A stretch of DNA of 64,000 nucleotides from Shouchella rhizosphaerae (GTDB lineage Bacteria; Bacillota; Bacilli; Bacillales; Bacillaceae_D), in contig NZ_FRBS01000001.1 of the NCBI RefSeq assembly GCF_900142675.1, positions 434,001-498,000 on the forward strand. Direction: 5' to 3'. Both the position numbers and the translations under genes were made by a program. Positions 43,590 through 53,174 of this stretch are shown here, piece after piece. Position 1 is the stretch's first letter, and each line of letters begins with the position of its first letter. The notes beneath the pieces were generated by a model. It saw nothing but the letters and a program-made list of their open reading frames with translations, was not told the DNA's origin and searched no databases.

Positions 43590-44462
43590 CTAATTAGACG
43601 TTGTTTTAAGAGGAGATGGCGGCAGCGCCTCTTGTAAAAACATTAAAAACGCACTTACTTGTGGAAGGGAACGGTGGCTTTCTGGGCAATGAAGCCAAGT
43701 GCTACGCATCGTTTCCTTGCCGTTTACGTCCAATGGCATACGTATATAGTCGTTTCCGTTCAAGTCGCGGACAGCAACCTCTGGAAGAATGGCAGCGCCA
43801 ATGCCGTTTGCCATTAATTGTTTGCATGTTTCAATTTGGTCAACGGTGATCGTTTGTAAGGGCGAGTGGGCAGCCTCCGCATACAGCCATTCTTCAATGA
43901 GCGATTGAAAGGCATCGTCGCTTTGAAAAGAAATGAACACAGTTGGTTTTTCGGTATCGGCGCGGCGGACATAGTAAAGCCGTTCAGAAAATAGCAGCGT
44001 AAGCCCTTCTTTATCATCGACATCGCCGCGGATAATCGAAAGATGCGTATGATGCCTGTTTTGATAAATAGCAGAACTAAGGCCGGTGTGCAAATCAATT
44101 TTGACATCGGGATAAGCGTTTACATAGGCACGCAATGGCTTTGGCAATACGTATTGGGCAATGACAGATGAGATCCCTAGTGAAAGCGTACCGCGTACGG
44201 TTCCTGTCAACTTGCTAAGACGATCTTGTAGTTGTTTTTCCTCCTGAACACGGCGTTTGGCAAAGGCAATCACTTCTTCCCCGACTGGCGTTGGAATCAG
44301 TGATTTATGGGTGCGGATAAACAGCGGCTCCCCAAAGCGTTGTTCAATTTGCTTAAGCCGCTGGCTGAGAGCGGGCTGGGATATGTATAACTTGCGGGAA
44401 GCACCACGAATGGTCCCTTCATCGCTTAGCGTTGCAATCAATAAGTCCTCTTCGAGTCGCAT
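43590..44462 (-). CDS. LysR-family transcriptional regulator
   Basis: 290 residues. The N-terminal HTH (LLIATLSDEGTIRGASRKLYISQPALSQRLKQIEQRFGEPLFIR) and the two-lobed effector-binding domain are complete. ATG 44462 is chosen; upstream in-frame ATGs lack a binding site. It lies at the edge of the decayed AT-rich segment, and the usual divergent target gene is not found there, so its targets are unknown. Confidence 0.9.
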   Translation of the reverse strand: MRLEEDLLIATLSDEGTIRGASRKLYISQPALSQRLKQIEQRFGEPLFIRTHKSLIPTPVGEEVIAFAKRRVQEEKQLQDRLSKLTGTVRGTLSLGISSVIAQYVLPKPLRAYVNAYPDVKIDLHTGLSSAIYQNRHHTHLSIIRGDVDDKEGLTLLFSERLYYVRRADTEKPTVFISFQSDDAFQSLIEEWLYAEAAHSPLQTITVDQIETCKQLMANGIGAAILPEVAVRDLNGNDYIRMPLDVNGKETMRSTWLHCPESHRSLPQVSAFLMFLQEALPPSPLKTTSN

Positions 44463-44624
44463 CCAACCATCTCTTTTCCAAGCAATGGGTATCATTGCTT
44501 TTTTCATTAGTTTACAAAAACAGGCGTTTTGCAGCAACAATGGAAGTGTGGAATGCCATGAATGCAATAATAAGGGGATTGGATAAATCGAAAAACAGGA
44601 GCGAGGTGGCGGTCGCGCTACGGC
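44463..44624. other. Upstream region of the LysR gene, no gene recognised
   Basis: It should hold the promoter of the LysR gene. A hairpin at 44478-44503 lies here, and no divergent gene is intact. Confidence 0.4.
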
Positions 44625-44893
44625 GATTGGTACAAAAGTTGTTTATCTATAGTATTTGAAGAAATATTAGGAATATCACCGGCTTTGGAATAGAAGCCCG
44701 TTTCTTTGAACTTGGTAAAGATGCTATTAAAGCAATTAAGGCAGTTTCGAAGTTATGGAGAAAATTAATTATTGAAATCATAAGAATAGAAGGGACGGAG
44801 CAGAGAATTTTACTAGACGAAACTAAGTATGTGAATGGTTATATATTGGTAGCGCGGAACATTATACGAAAACTTCTATCACAGATATATTAA
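44625..44893 (+). pseudogene. Remnant of a non-ribosomal peptide synthetase carrier domain
   Basis: The frame 44660-44893 contains FGIEARFFELGKDAIKAIKAVSKL, which follows the pattern of NRPS thiolation domains (FFELGGDSIKAI...VSRL). A preceding fragment in another frame, IVFEEILGISPA, matches the segment normally just before it, so a frameshift separates them. The phosphopantetheine serine is replaced by Ala (GKDA). There is no start codon. This is a dead fragment, and the assignment is by motif only. Confidence 0.5.
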
Positions 44894-44923
44894 TGAAAAC
44901 AAACTCCTATTGGAGGGATCATT

Positions 44924-46036
44924 GTGTTAAATATAAAAAAGCTTTTACTTAAAAGATTGCCGTGGATCTCACTTGGAGTTATAGCTTATATACTGACAAA
45001 ATACGCGCAGAACCATCAGGATTGGGCGGAAAAATACAGTAAGTCTGTATATCCGTTATTGTCAAAAACAGTAGGATTTGTACCTTCTTGGGTCAAATTT
45101 TCTGTTAGTGAATGGCTCGTAGTGTTGGTAGTGTTCCTTTTGCTATTTTATATAGTTTATTATGTGCGCAAGGTTATCATGAGTAAAGGTGTACGTAGGA
45201 TGGTAGTTTATCGTGGTACTTTAGGAATAGTTACGATCTGTAGCGTGATATATTTTTGTTATACTATTTTGGGTGGAATAAACTATCACAGATATTCTTT
45301 TTTGTCTTATACCGAATATAATAAAGAAGAAAACTACAGCAAGGAGGAACTGGTCAAATTGAGTAAGTCGCTTGCCGTTGAAATGGAATTGGCAAGGGAA
45401 AAGTTAGCGGATACTGATCTTTTGGTTCAAGTACCAGAGGTTTTTGATTACTATGCACAACAAGCAGTGTTCTCGATGCAAATGTTATCAAAGAAATATC
45501 CCATTTTGGAGCATTCTTTATATTCAACACCAAAACCAGTTGTGATGTCAAAACTAATGTCGCATGCAGGGATACATGGTATTTTTGTCCCTTTTACTTT
45601 TGAATCCAATATCAATGTTAATGTGCCAGTTTTCTTGGCGCCTGCTACTATGGCACATGAATTGGCACATCAGAGTGGTTTCATGCATGAGGATGAGGCA
45701 AATTTTATAGCCTATCTAGCATGTAAGCAGCAGGACGATCCAATGATGCTTTATAGTGGTTTTTTTCTAGCATTTGATTATTCTATATCTGAGCTAAAAA
45801 AGGTTGATCCAGATAAGGCGTCTGATATAATGTCCAGTCTGTCCAAGGCGGTGCAGCATGATATAGAACAAAATGAGCAATACCGGGATAAGTATGAGGG
45901 TGTTATTTCAAGTATTTCAAGAAATGTAAATGACTTATATCTGAAGGCGAATAATCAGTCAGACGGTTTGAATAGCTATAGTGATATGGTAAATTTATTG
46001 CTGGCAGAGCAGCGAGGGATAGAGAAGTATAATTAA
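44924..46036 (+). CDS. DUF3810 family membrane zinc-metallopeptidase-like protein
   Basis: 370 residues. Two N-terminal membrane segments are followed by a domain with KPVVMSKLMSHAGIHGIFVPFTFE and MAHELAHQSGFMHEDEANF, an HExxH zinc motif with a downstream Glu pair. This is DUF3810, found in scattered Firmicutes and Bacteroidetes; its substrate is unknown. Its codon use is AT-rich compared with its neighbours, which suggests acquisition by transfer. GTG 44924 follows GGAGGG. It is the only intact gene of the 44.5-46.9 kb segment. Confidence 0.82.
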   Translation: MLNIKKLLLKRLPWISLGVIAYILTKYAQNHQDWAEKYSKSVYPLLSKTVGFVPSWVKFSVSEWLVVLVVFLLLFYIVYYVRKVIMSKGVRRMVVYRGTLGIVTICSVIYFCYTILGGINYHRYSFLSYTEYNKEENYSKEELVKLSKSLAVEMELAREKLADTDLLVQVPEVFDYYAQQAVFSMQMLSKKYPILEHSLYSTPKPVVMSKLMSHAGIHGIFVPFTFESNINVNVPVFLAPATMAHELAHQSGFMHEDEANFIAYLACKQQDDPMMLYSGFFLAFDYSISELKKVDPDKASDIMSSLSKAVQHDIEQNEQYRDKYEGVISSISRNVNDLYLKANNQSDGLNSYSDMVNLLLAEQRGIEKYN

Positions 46037-46094
46037 ATAAAGTATGGATATTATTAGGAGTGAGTGAAATAAACAAAATAAGAGTATTCCCCAT

Positions 46095-46440
46095 TCCTTT
46101 GCTGGAGCATCGGTAAAATCAGAAACCCTATGAAAACCGTGGGCGCTTCACCGTCTGGACATCCATCAAGCAGAGAAGAGATCCGAAAACGAGAGACCTT
46201 CGGTCATTGGGAACTGGATACGGTCATATCGGGTCATGGGAAAAGCAAAGGCTGCCTGGCGACCTTTATCGAACGAAAAACCCGTTGGTATTGCGCTATC
46301 CCCATGCCCGACCGAACGGCCGTCTCTATGGAGGGCTGGAAATCTCTTTGCCTAAAAACGCCATTCAAACAGCCACCGTAGACCGCAGAAAAGAGTTTGC
46401 CTGTGTTATACCCCCGATTTTGCCCGTCATGCCGACTGAT
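46095..46440 (+). pseudogene. IS30-family transposase fragment with frameshifts
   Basis: Pieces of an IS30-type DDE transposase are spread over the three frames: NRGRFTVWTSIKQR, then REEIRKRETFGHWELDTV with GCLATFIERKTRW, then LPKNAIQTATVDRRKEFAC. At least two frameshifts separate them. Both ends are missing, and no inverted repeats could be seen. It is a decayed relic, not mobile. Confidence 0.8.
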
Positions 46441-46594
46441 AAGAAGTATCTTAACCTCCTCATCTCAAAAGATGAAATTAGTGTAAACGACTACAATTTT
46501 CTTTTGTATAAAGATTCTAAACAGGAAATATAAGGATATGAAACTGGGATCGACCGCTGTGCCTATCTTTTTCAGAGCAGTTAATCGGACCCGC
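46441..46594. other. Short degenerate stretch between relics
   Basis: No gene or element could be recognised between the IS30 and AraC fragments. Confidence 0.4.
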
Positions 46595-46686
46595 CTAAAC
46601 ATACATCTTACGATACTCCTTGGATGTTAATCCCTTCCTTTTTTGAAACAGGTGTGCATACTTCCTAATAGAAAAAGAGAAACGCG
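46595..46686 (-). pseudogene. Remnant of an AraC-family regulator (C-terminal HTH)
   Basis: On the minus strand the frame reads IRKYAHLFQKRKGLTSKEYR followed by KMYV and a stop. This is the second helix-turn-helix of AraC regulators with its family ending. The rest of the gene is missing upstream, so it is a truncated relic. Confidence 0.65.
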
Positions 46687-46850
46687 TGCCATGAGCGAAC
46701 AACAATCTTTGTGGGTAGAAGGTTGTTTCCAGAATCGCAGCAAAAAGTAAATGATTATTGCCGAGTGAATTTAGAGTATGTTACATTTAAGTAGACGGAT
46801 GAACACATCGAAGTCGTAGACGGCAGTTGGAGGTGAGTTTCGTCGAATTA
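46687..46850. other. Intergenic stretch upstream of the methylcitrate operon
   Basis: No gene recognised. It should contain part of the mmgD promoter region. Confidence 0.4.
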
Positions 46851-46864
46851 TGTAAGCGCTTTAT
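46851..46864 (+). promoter_or_regulatory. Likely CcpA cre site upstream of mmgD
   Basis: TGTAAGCGCTTTAT matches the cre consensus TGWAARCGYTWNCW at 13 of 14 positions. Catabolite repression of the methylcitrate operon (as for B. subtilis mmg) is inferred. Confidence 0.7.
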
Positions 46865-46912
46865 TTAATTAGACTTATCGTTTTACTCGGAAAAAGAAAA
46901 AGGAGGGATCGC

Positions 46913-48034
46913 ATGCAAGTTGAACAAACGTATCATCCAGGATTGGACGGAGTGATTGCGGCAGAAACCGATTTATCTTTTCTCGACACGGAACAAGGAC
47001 AAATCATCATCCACGGTTACGACTTGATTCAATTATCAAAAACAAATGGCTATTTGGATATTGTCCACTTATTGTTAAAGGGTGAATTGCCGTCGGAACA
47101 AGAACGGCTAGCATTAGCAGAACGTTTAAGCGGTTCGTATGACTTGCCTGAAGCTGTTTTGGACGTTTTAAAACGGCTACCTGCATCGACACACCCAATG
47201 GATGCACTGCGGACAGGCGTTTCTGTGCTAGGGGGTTTTGATACACGGCTAGATGACCGCAGTGAAGAGGCAAACCGTGAACGAGCCTATGAATTACTGG
47301 CCAAGCTGCCGGCGGTTGTTGCTAACAGCTACCGCATCCTTGAGAAGAAACAAGTGTTAACGCCAAAAGATTCTCTTTCCTATAGCGCCAATTTCTTATA
47401 CATGATTACAGGAAATGTGCCAAGTGAATTAGAAGAGCGTGTGTTCGACCAATCGCTGTTGCTCTATTCTGAGCATGAAATGCCTAACTCCACTTTTGCA
47501 GCGCGAGTCATTGCCTCCACGCTTTCAGATATGTACGGCGCCTTAACGGGGGCAGTCGCTTCTTTGAAAGGGCATTTGCACGGCGGCGCCAATGAAGCAG
47601 TTATGTATATGCTCCTTGATGCAAACTCACCTGAAGAGTTTGAAACGCTTCTATCGAATAAGTTAAAGAAAAAAGAGAAAATAATGGGATTTGGCCACCG
47701 AGTGTATATGAAAAAAATCGACCCTCGGGCTCTTATTATGAAAGAAGCGCTTGCTGAACTTTCACAAGCTGCTGGAGATGACAGACTCCTGCAAATGTGC
47801 GAGGCGGGAGAGGCTCTTATGGCTAAAGAGAAGGGGCTTTATCCTAATTTAGACTATTATGCTGCCCCGGTATACTGGATGTTAGGCATCCCAATCAGCT
47901 TGTATACCCCGATTTTCTTTTCGTCCCGGACAGCCGGGCTAAGTGCCCACGTAATCGAGCAACATCGAAACAACAAGCTATTTAGGCCTCGGGTTAAGTA
48001 TACAGGGCCACGTTATACATCTGTACAGAAATGA
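46913..48034 (+). CDS. mmgD: 2-Methylcitrate synthase (citrate synthase family)
   Basis: 373 residues. It condenses propionyl-CoA with oxaloacetate to 2-methylcitrate and usually accepts acetyl-CoA too. Citrate synthase motifs: GYDL near the N-terminus, [31 protein letters not shown], and the catalytic Asp in the C-terminal part. AAAGGAGGGAT precedes the ATG at 46913. It is first in mmgD-mmgE-prpB. Confidence 0.92.
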   Translation: MQVEQTYHPGLDGVIAAETDLSFLDTEQGQIIIHGYDLIQLSKTNGYLDIVHLLLKGELPSEQERLALAERLSGSYDLPEAVLDVLKRLPASTHPMDALRTGVSVLGGFDTRLDDRSEEANRERAYELLAKLPAVVANSYRILEKKQVLTPKDSLSYSANFLYMITGNVPSELEERVFDQSLLLYSEHEMPNSTFAARVIASTLSDMYGALTGAVASLKGHLHGGANEAVMYMLLDANSPEEFETLLSNKLKKKEKIMGFGHRVYMKKIDPRALIMKEALAELSQAAGDDRLLQMCEAGEALMAKEKGLYPNLDYYAAPVYWMLGIPISLYTPIFFSSRTAGLSAHVIEQHRNNKLFRPRVKYTGPRYTSVQK

Positions 48035-48056
48035 AGGGACAACGGAGGTTTTTTGC

Positions 48057-49490
48057 ATGGACTTGAAAACGGATACAAGAAAAACAGACTTGCTTTTAGA
48101 GGAAATTGCTGAGTATGTGCTAAAAAAGGACATTACAAGCGAGGAGGCGCTGGAAACCGCGGCGCACGTCCTTGTTGATACGATTGGCTGCGGCATTCTG
48201 GCCCTCCGCTATCCGGAATGCGTGAAAATGCTCGGCCCGGTTGTGCCGGGGACGATTGTTCCAAATGGGGTTAAAGTTCCTGGCACATCCCATGTTTTAG
48301 ACCCGATTCGGGGCGCTTTTAATATTGGTACGATGATACGGTGGCTTGATTACAACGATACGTGGCTTGCTGCTGAGTGGGGGCACCCATCGGATAACCT
48401 TGGCGGCATTTTAGCGACGGCCGACTATATAAGCAGAAAAAACATAGCAGAAGGCAAAGCGCCTCTAACGATCCATGATGTGTTAATCGCGATGGTAAAA
48501 GCCCATGAAATCCAAGGCGTGCTTGCATTAGAAAACAGCTTTAACCGAGTTGGCCTCGACCATGTGCTCCTCGTTAAAGTAGCGACTACCGCTGTGGTTG
48601 CCGGGATGCTTGGTGGTACAAAAGAAGAAGTCGTAAACGCCGTTTCCCATGCCTGGATTGACAATTCCTCGTTGCGCACATACCGCCACGCTCCGAACAC
48701 AGGCTCGCGGAAATCATGGGCGGCTGGCGACGCGACAAGCCGAGGCGTCTTTTTGGCAATGACAGCTTTAACAGGCGAGATGGGCTATAAAACGGCGCTG
48801 TCTGCTCCTGGATGGGGTTTCCAAGACGTGCTTTTTAATAAGAAGGAAGTCGTGCTCGCCCGTAAGCTGGACTCATATGTCATGGAAAATGTGTTATTTA
48901 AAGTGTCTTATCCAGCTGAATTCCACGCGCAAACGGCAGCTGAAGCGGCAGTCACGTTACATGAGTCAGTCCGTGACCGTCTGGATGAGATCGACCGTAT
49001 TGAAATCCATACCCATGAATCGGCGATCCGCATCATTGACAAAAAAGGGCCGCTGTACAATCCTGCTGATCGGGATCATTGTTTGCAATACATTACAGCA
49101 ATTGGCCTGTTAAAGGGTGCAATTGTCGCAGATGACTATGAAGATGAGATGGCCCAAGATCCCCGTGTGGACCAACTTCGCGATTTGATGGTGGTTACGG
49201 AAAACAAACAGTTTTCAATAGACTACTTAGATCCAGAAAAACGGTCGATTGCCAATGCTGTGCAAGTCTTTTTTAAGGACGGTACGAAAACGGACCAAGT
49301 AACAATCGAATATCCACTTGGCCATCGTTTCCGCCGCGAAGAAGCTGTTCCTGCTATTCAGGAGAAATTCGCAGCAAATATCGCTAGCCATTATCCGCAA
49401 AAACAAGAAAAAGCAATCCTTGAGGCTTGTACAAACAAAGACTTAGGCAACATGTCAGTACCAGCTTTTACAGACTTGCTTGCCTTATAG
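48057..49490 (+). CDS. mmgE: 2-Methylcitrate dehydratase
   Basis: 477 residues, MmgE/PrpD family. It dehydrates 2-methylcitrate to 2-methyl-cis-aconitate. Motifs: [62 protein letters not shown] precedes the ATG. It lies 22 bases after mmgD. Confidence 0.93.
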   Translation: MDLKTDTRKTDLLLEEIAEYVLKKDITSEEALETAAHVLVDTIGCGILALRYPECVKMLGPVVPGTIVPNGVKVPGTSHVLDPIRGAFNIGTMIRWLDYNDTWLAAEWGHPSDNLGGILATADYISRKNIAEGKAPLTIHDVLIAMVKAHEIQGVLALENSFNRVGLDHVLLVKVATTAVVAGMLGGTKEEVVNAVSHAWIDNSSLRTYRHAPNTGSRKSWAAGDATSRGVFLAMTALTGEMGYKTALSAPGWGFQDVLFNKKEVVLARKLDSYVMENVLFKVSYPAEFHAQTAAEAAVTLHESVRDRLDEIDRIEIHTHESAIRIIDKKGPLYNPADRDHCLQYITAIGLLKGAIVADDYEDEMAQDPRVDQLRDLMVVTENKQFSIDYLDPEKRSIANAVQVFFKDGTKTDQVTIEYPLGHRFRREEAVPAIQEKFAANIASHYPQKQEKAILEACTNKDLGNMSVPAFTDLLAL

Positions 49491-49509
49491 AAAGAGAGGA
49501 GGGATTGCA

Positions 49510-50418
49510 ATGCCTTGGATTGTAGACGAACCGCGCTCACAACAAGAACTAGCAACGTCTTTTTACAAACAGATGACGGAAAAGGGAATCTTACAAATTC
49601 CAGGTGCACATGATGCTATGGCTGGCTTAATCGCAAAACAAACGGGCTTTACTAGCCTTTATTTGTCAGGAGCTGCTTATACGGCGAGTTTAGGATTGCC
49701 TGATCTTGGAATTGTCTATTCAAACGAAGTGGCTGTCCGAGCCCGGGAAATAGTCCGGGCTACAAACCTGCCGCTTTTAGTCGATATCGATACTGGATTT
49801 GGCGGTGTGATGAACGTTGCTCGAACAGGGGTGGAAATGGTTGAAGCTGGGGTTGCGGCTGTACAGATGGAAGACCAAGACTTGCCGAAAAAATGTGGCC
49901 ATTTGAACGGAAAAAAACTGATTCAGGCTGAAGAGATGGCGCAAAAAATTGCTGCTTTGAAAAAAGCGGCTCCGTCGCTTGTCATCATTGCCCGGACCGA
50001 TGCAAGGGGCGTGGAAGGGCTTCAGTCAGCAATTGACCGCGCCAAGCTTTATCTCGATGCCGGCGCTGATGGCATTTTCCCAGAAGCGTTGCAAGGTGAA
50101 GAAGAGTTCCGTGCCTTTGCCGAAGCAGTCGAAGCGCCTTTGCTTGCGAATATGACGGAGTTTGGCAAAACGCCTTATTACAAAGCAGAGGAATTTGAAC
50201 AGATGGGGTTTGCGATGGTCATTTATCCCGTCACATCGCTTCGCGTAGCGGCCAAAGCATATGAACGTGTGTTTACTGATATTATGGAGAATGGTACGCA
50301 AAAAGCGAGTTTGGCTGACATGCAAAAGCGCAGCGAATTATACGAAACCATTTCATATGATGAATTTGAAGCGTTGGATGCGTCTGTCGCCAAAACGATT
50401 TTAACAAGCGACCAGTAA
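49510..50418 (+). CDS. prpB: 2-Methylisocitrate lyase
   Basis: 302 residues, isocitrate lyase/PEP mutase superfamily. It cleaves 2-methylisocitrate to pyruvate and succinate. PGAHDAMAGLIAKQTGF, DIDTGFGG, VQMEDQDLPKKCGHL (catalytic KKCGH) and ARTDARGVEG are diagnostic. ATG 49510 follows AGGAGGG. In B. subtilis this gene is yqiQ, downstream of mmgE. Confidence 0.94.
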   Translation: MPWIVDEPRSQQELATSFYKQMTEKGILQIPGAHDAMAGLIAKQTGFTSLYLSGAAYTASLGLPDLGIVYSNEVAVRAREIVRATNLPLLVDIDTGFGGVMNVARTGVEMVEAGVAAVQMEDQDLPKKCGHLNGKKLIQAEEMAQKIAALKKAAPSLVIIARTDARGVEGLQSAIDRAKLYLDAGADGIFPEALQGEEEFRAFAEAVEAPLLANMTEFGKTPYYKAEEFEQMGFAMVIYPVTSLRVAAKAYERVFTDIMENGTQKASLADMQKRSELYETISYDEFEALDASVAKTILTSDQ

Positions 50419-50441
50419 TACGTTGCAAAGTCATACGGGTT

Positions 50442-50540
50442 GGTAGAAAACGCTTGTCTGTTAAATACAAATAACACGGGTGTGCTTACAGAAATGATCG
50501 TTTCAAAGTATATGAACGAATCGATGCGAGCGTTTGTCTA
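50442..50540 (+). repeat. Stem-loop repeat element, copy 2 (expanded)
   Basis: The left arm GGTAGAAAACGCTTGTC (50442-50458) and the right arm ATGCGAGCGTTTGTCTA (50524-50540) match copy 1 over 16-17 bases each, but the interior is longer (65 bases) and the outer CAGACTG arms are replaced. GTCGACAAAATCAC, the outer flank of other copies, appears at 50586-50599. It lies between prpB and mmsB. Confidence 0.7.
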
Positions 50541-50548
50541 TAAATGTG

Positions 50549-50571
50549 AGAGCCTGCTTGGCAGGCTCTTG
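50549..50571 (+). terminator. Weak terminator or hairpin after prpB
   Basis: GAGCCTGC pairs with GCAGGCTC, but the T-run is poor. Confidence 0.4.
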
Positions 50572-50614
50572 AGCTTATGCTAAAGTCGACAAAATCACCA
50601 GAGGGGGAGATGTC

Positions 50615-51520
50615 GTGAAAGTCGGGTTCATCGGTTTAGGCAATATGGGCATGCCAATGTCGAAAAATTTGCTTGAGTCTGGATATGAAGTAGTTGGTTA
50701 TGACATCAATGAAACTTCGCTTTTAGCGTTTGAACAGGCTGGGGGAAAGCGGGCCCGTGATTTGGCAGACATCGTGCTGGCAAGCGAGCTCATCTTTACA
50801 AGCCTCCCTTCTTCGGAAGCGGTTGAAAATGTGTATTTAGGAGAGAAGGGTGTATTCGCTTCTGCCCCTTCAAGCATTCTATTTGTCGACACGAGCACAG
50901 TCGCCCCAGAGCTTGTAATGCGGATTGGGCAAGCGGCAGAAGAAAAAGGGTTATCGTTTTTGGCTGCTCCTGTTAGTGGCGGTGTCGTTGGAGCGGAAAA
51001 CCGTACCTTGACGTTCATGGTGGGCGGTCCAAAAAAACTGCTTGAGTCAGTATCCGATCATTTAATGACACTAGGAAGCCATGTCTTTCATATTAGTGAA
51101 AGTTATGACAGCGGCATCAATGCAAAGTTGATTAATAATTTGTTGATTGGCTTTTATACGGCCGGTGTCGCAGAAGCATTGGCACTTGCCAAAAAGAGCG
51201 ACTTAAACTTGGATTTTTTGTTTAATGTCCTAAATGTTAGTTATGGCCAGAGCCGCATTTATGAGCGAAACTACAAGTCGTTTATGGCAACAGGCAATTA
51301 TGAACCTGGATTCGCTTTAAAGTTGCTTAATAAAGATTTGCGTTTTGCGATGGATCTTGCAAAAGAGCGTGGCGTGAAATTGCCGATTAGTGAAGCTTTA
51401 GTTGAACTGTATGCCGACGCTGAGCGAGCAGGACTTGGAGAAAAGGACATGGCCGTGCTGTTTGAACGGATTGGGGAACAGACAATTTCCTTTAAAGCGG
51501 AAGGAGTGGCTAAACGATGA
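50615..51520 (+). CDS. 3-Hydroxyisobutyrate dehydrogenase (MmsB type)
   Basis: 301 residues, beta-hydroxyacid dehydrogenase. [16 protein letters not shown] binds NAD(P), VDTSTVAPE and [21 protein letters not shown] bind substrate, and the catalytic Lys lies in [11 protein letters not shown]. With the next gene it would oxidise 3-hydroxyisobutyrate to methylmalonate semialdehyde in valine breakdown. Other beta-hydroxyacids are possible by sequence alone. GTG 50615 follows AGGGGGAGATG. Confidence 0.88.
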   Translation: MKVGFIGLGNMGMPMSKNLLESGYEVVGYDINETSLLAFEQAGGKRARDLADIVLASELIFTSLPSSEAVENVYLGEKGVFASAPSSILFVDTSTVAPELVMRIGQAAEEKGLSFLAAPVSGGVVGAENRTLTFMVGGPKKLLESVSDHLMTLGSHVFHISESYDSGINAKLINNLLIGFYTAGVAEALALAKKSDLNLDFLFNVLNVSYGQSRIYERNYKSFMATGNYEPGFALKLLNKDLRFAMDLAKERGVKLPISEALVELYADAERAGLGEKDMAVLFERIGEQTISFKAEGVAKR

Positions 51521-52977
51521 CAACTACGAAAGTGAAAACGGTGAAAAACTGGATTGACGGCGCTTGGGTCGAAGCATCTACGGCTGATACGGAAGTCGTA
51601 CCAAACCCGGCGACGGGAGAAGCTATTGCTTACGTGCCGCTTTCAGGCGAACGTGATGTGGAGCAGGCGGTGGCGAGCGCAAAGCGTGCCTATGAAACAT
51701 GGAAAACAGTTCCTGTTCCCGAGCGTACTCGGTACATGTTTGCGTATTTGGAGCAACTAAAGAAAAATAGGGAGCAATTGGCGCAGCTGATTACGCTAGA
51801 AAACGGCAAGACGATCAAAGATGCTAGAGGGGAAGTCCAACGTGGCATTGAGTGTGTGGAGCTAGCTACGTCGACACCGACAATGATGATGGGCGACGCT
51901 CTTCCCGATATTGCCAGCGGGATTGACGGTTCGATTTGGCGCTATCCTTTAGGGGTTGTTGCTGGCATTACGCCGTTTAATTTTCCAATGATGGTCCCGT
52001 TATGGATGTTTCCACTTGCGATTGCAGCAGGGAATACATTTGTTCTTAAAACCTCTGAACGGACACCGCTTTTAGCTGAACAACTTGTCTCGCTTATGCA
52101 TGAAGTCGGTTTGCCTAGAGGTGTGTTGAATTTAGTGAATGGCGGCAAAGCAGTGGTTAATGGCTTGTTAAACCACCCTGACGTTGAAGCGATTTCGTTT
52201 GTCGGCTCTGAGCCAGTGGCTCGCTATGTATATGAAACAGGTACAGCAAATGGCAAACGAGTTCAGGCCCTTGCAGGCGCAAAAAACCACGCTGTCGTTT
52301 TAGCTGATTGTGAACTAGATAAGACGGTCCAAGGGGTCATCGGCGCCGCCTTTGCATCGAGTGGCGAACGGTGTATGGCTTGTTCCGTGGTCGCCGTCGT
52401 TGAAGAAGTAGCGGATGCCTTTATTGAAAAACTAACGGCAGAGACGAAGAAATTGACAGTCGGCAACGGCAAAAACGATGAACATTTTGTCGGCCCGCTC
52501 ATTCGCCAAAGCCATAAAGACAAAGTTGTTAAATACATTGAACAAGGAGTAGAGCAAGGGGCAGAACTGTTGGTTGACGGACGCAACGCAACGAGTGAGG
52601 AAGCGGGCTATTACCTTGGCGCAACTTTGTTCGACCACGTGACACCAGAGATGACGATCTGGCAAGAAGAATTGTTTGCCCCAGTGCTCAGCATTGTCCG
52701 TGTGCGAGATTTAGAAGAGGCAATTGCTTTAACGAACCGATCTCGCTTTGCGAACGGGGCCGTTATTTACACATCAAGCGGCAAGGCGGCACAACACTTT
52801 CGAAATGCAATCGATGCCGGGATGGTTGGCATCAATGTGAATGTGCCTGCTCCAATGGCATTCTTTTCATTTGCCGGTAATAAAGCATCGTTTTTTGGCG
52901 ATCTTGGCACGAATGGACGTGACGGCATCCAATTTTATACAAGGAAAAAAGTCGTTACCGAACGCTGGTTCAATTAA
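51517..52977 (+). CDS. mmsA: Methylmalonate-semialdehyde dehydrogenase (acylating)
   Basis: 486 residues. It turns methylmalonate semialdehyde, NAD+ and CoA into propionyl-CoA and CO2. The catalytic Cys lies in GERCMACSV, and the [21 protein letters not shown] motif is typical of the CoA-acylating MmsA/IolA group. It overlaps mmsB by four bases (ATGA). The propionyl-CoA can go straight to mmgD upstream. Confidence 0.94.
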   Translation: MTTTKVKTVKNWIDGAWVEASTADTEVVPNPATGEAIAYVPLSGERDVEQAVASAKRAYETWKTVPVPERTRYMFAYLEQLKKNREQLAQLITLENGKTIKDARGEVQRGIECVELATSTPTMMMGDALPDIASGIDGSIWRYPLGVVAGITPFNFPMMVPLWMFPLAIAAGNTFVLKTSERTPLLAEQLVSLMHEVGLPRGVLNLVNGGKAVVNGLLNHPDVEAISFVGSEPVARYVYETGTANGKRVQALAGAKNHAVVLADCELDKTVQGVIGAAFASSGERCMACSVVAVVEEVADAFIEKLTAETKKLTVGNGKNDEHFVGPLIRQSHKDKVVKYIEQGVEQGAELLVDGRNATSEEAGYYLGATLFDHVTPEMTIWQEELFAPVLSIVRVRDLEEAIALTNRSRFANGAVIYTSSGKAAQHFRNAIDAGMVGINVNVPAPMAFFSFAGNKASFFGDLGTNGRDGIQFYTRKKVVTERWFN

Positions 52978-53045
52978 TAAAGGGAACGTTGTTATCGCTT
53001 AAAAACCAGTGTCTACTTTTAGAGCCACCCGCAAAAGGCAGGTGG

Positions 53046-53160
53046 CTCAGACTGTAGGCAAATCGTTCGTTGCTTCTCAAATGTGTTGGAACAGCCTGTG
53101 CCAAGTTAAAAAACATAGCTAACTGTACGGCATCAGAGAAGCATTTTCTATCAGTCTGAG
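53046..53160 (-). repeat. Stem-loop repeat element, copy 3 (inverted)
   Basis: CTCAGACTG at 53046 and its reverse complement CAGTCTGAG at 53160 bound a 115-base element. Read on the minus strand the left end is CTCAGACTGATAGAAAATGC, matching copy 1, and the right end corresponds to CAGACTGTAGGCAAATCG. It lies between convergent mmsA and the hydrolase gene. Confidence 0.75.
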
Positions 53161-53174
53161 TGATGGAAGCGACT

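Noticed and set aside
44478-44503. Terminator-like hairpin AAGCAAT/ATTGCTTTTTT upstream of the LysR start
   Set aside because: On the plus strand nothing upstream needs it, since ppiB already has a terminator, and on the minus strand it would lie in the leader. It is probably incidental.
44490-44567. An upstream extension of the LysR regulator with MKKAMIPIAWKRDGWM
   Set aside because: These in-frame ATG codons have no Shine-Dalgarno site and would add residues before the normal family N-terminus.
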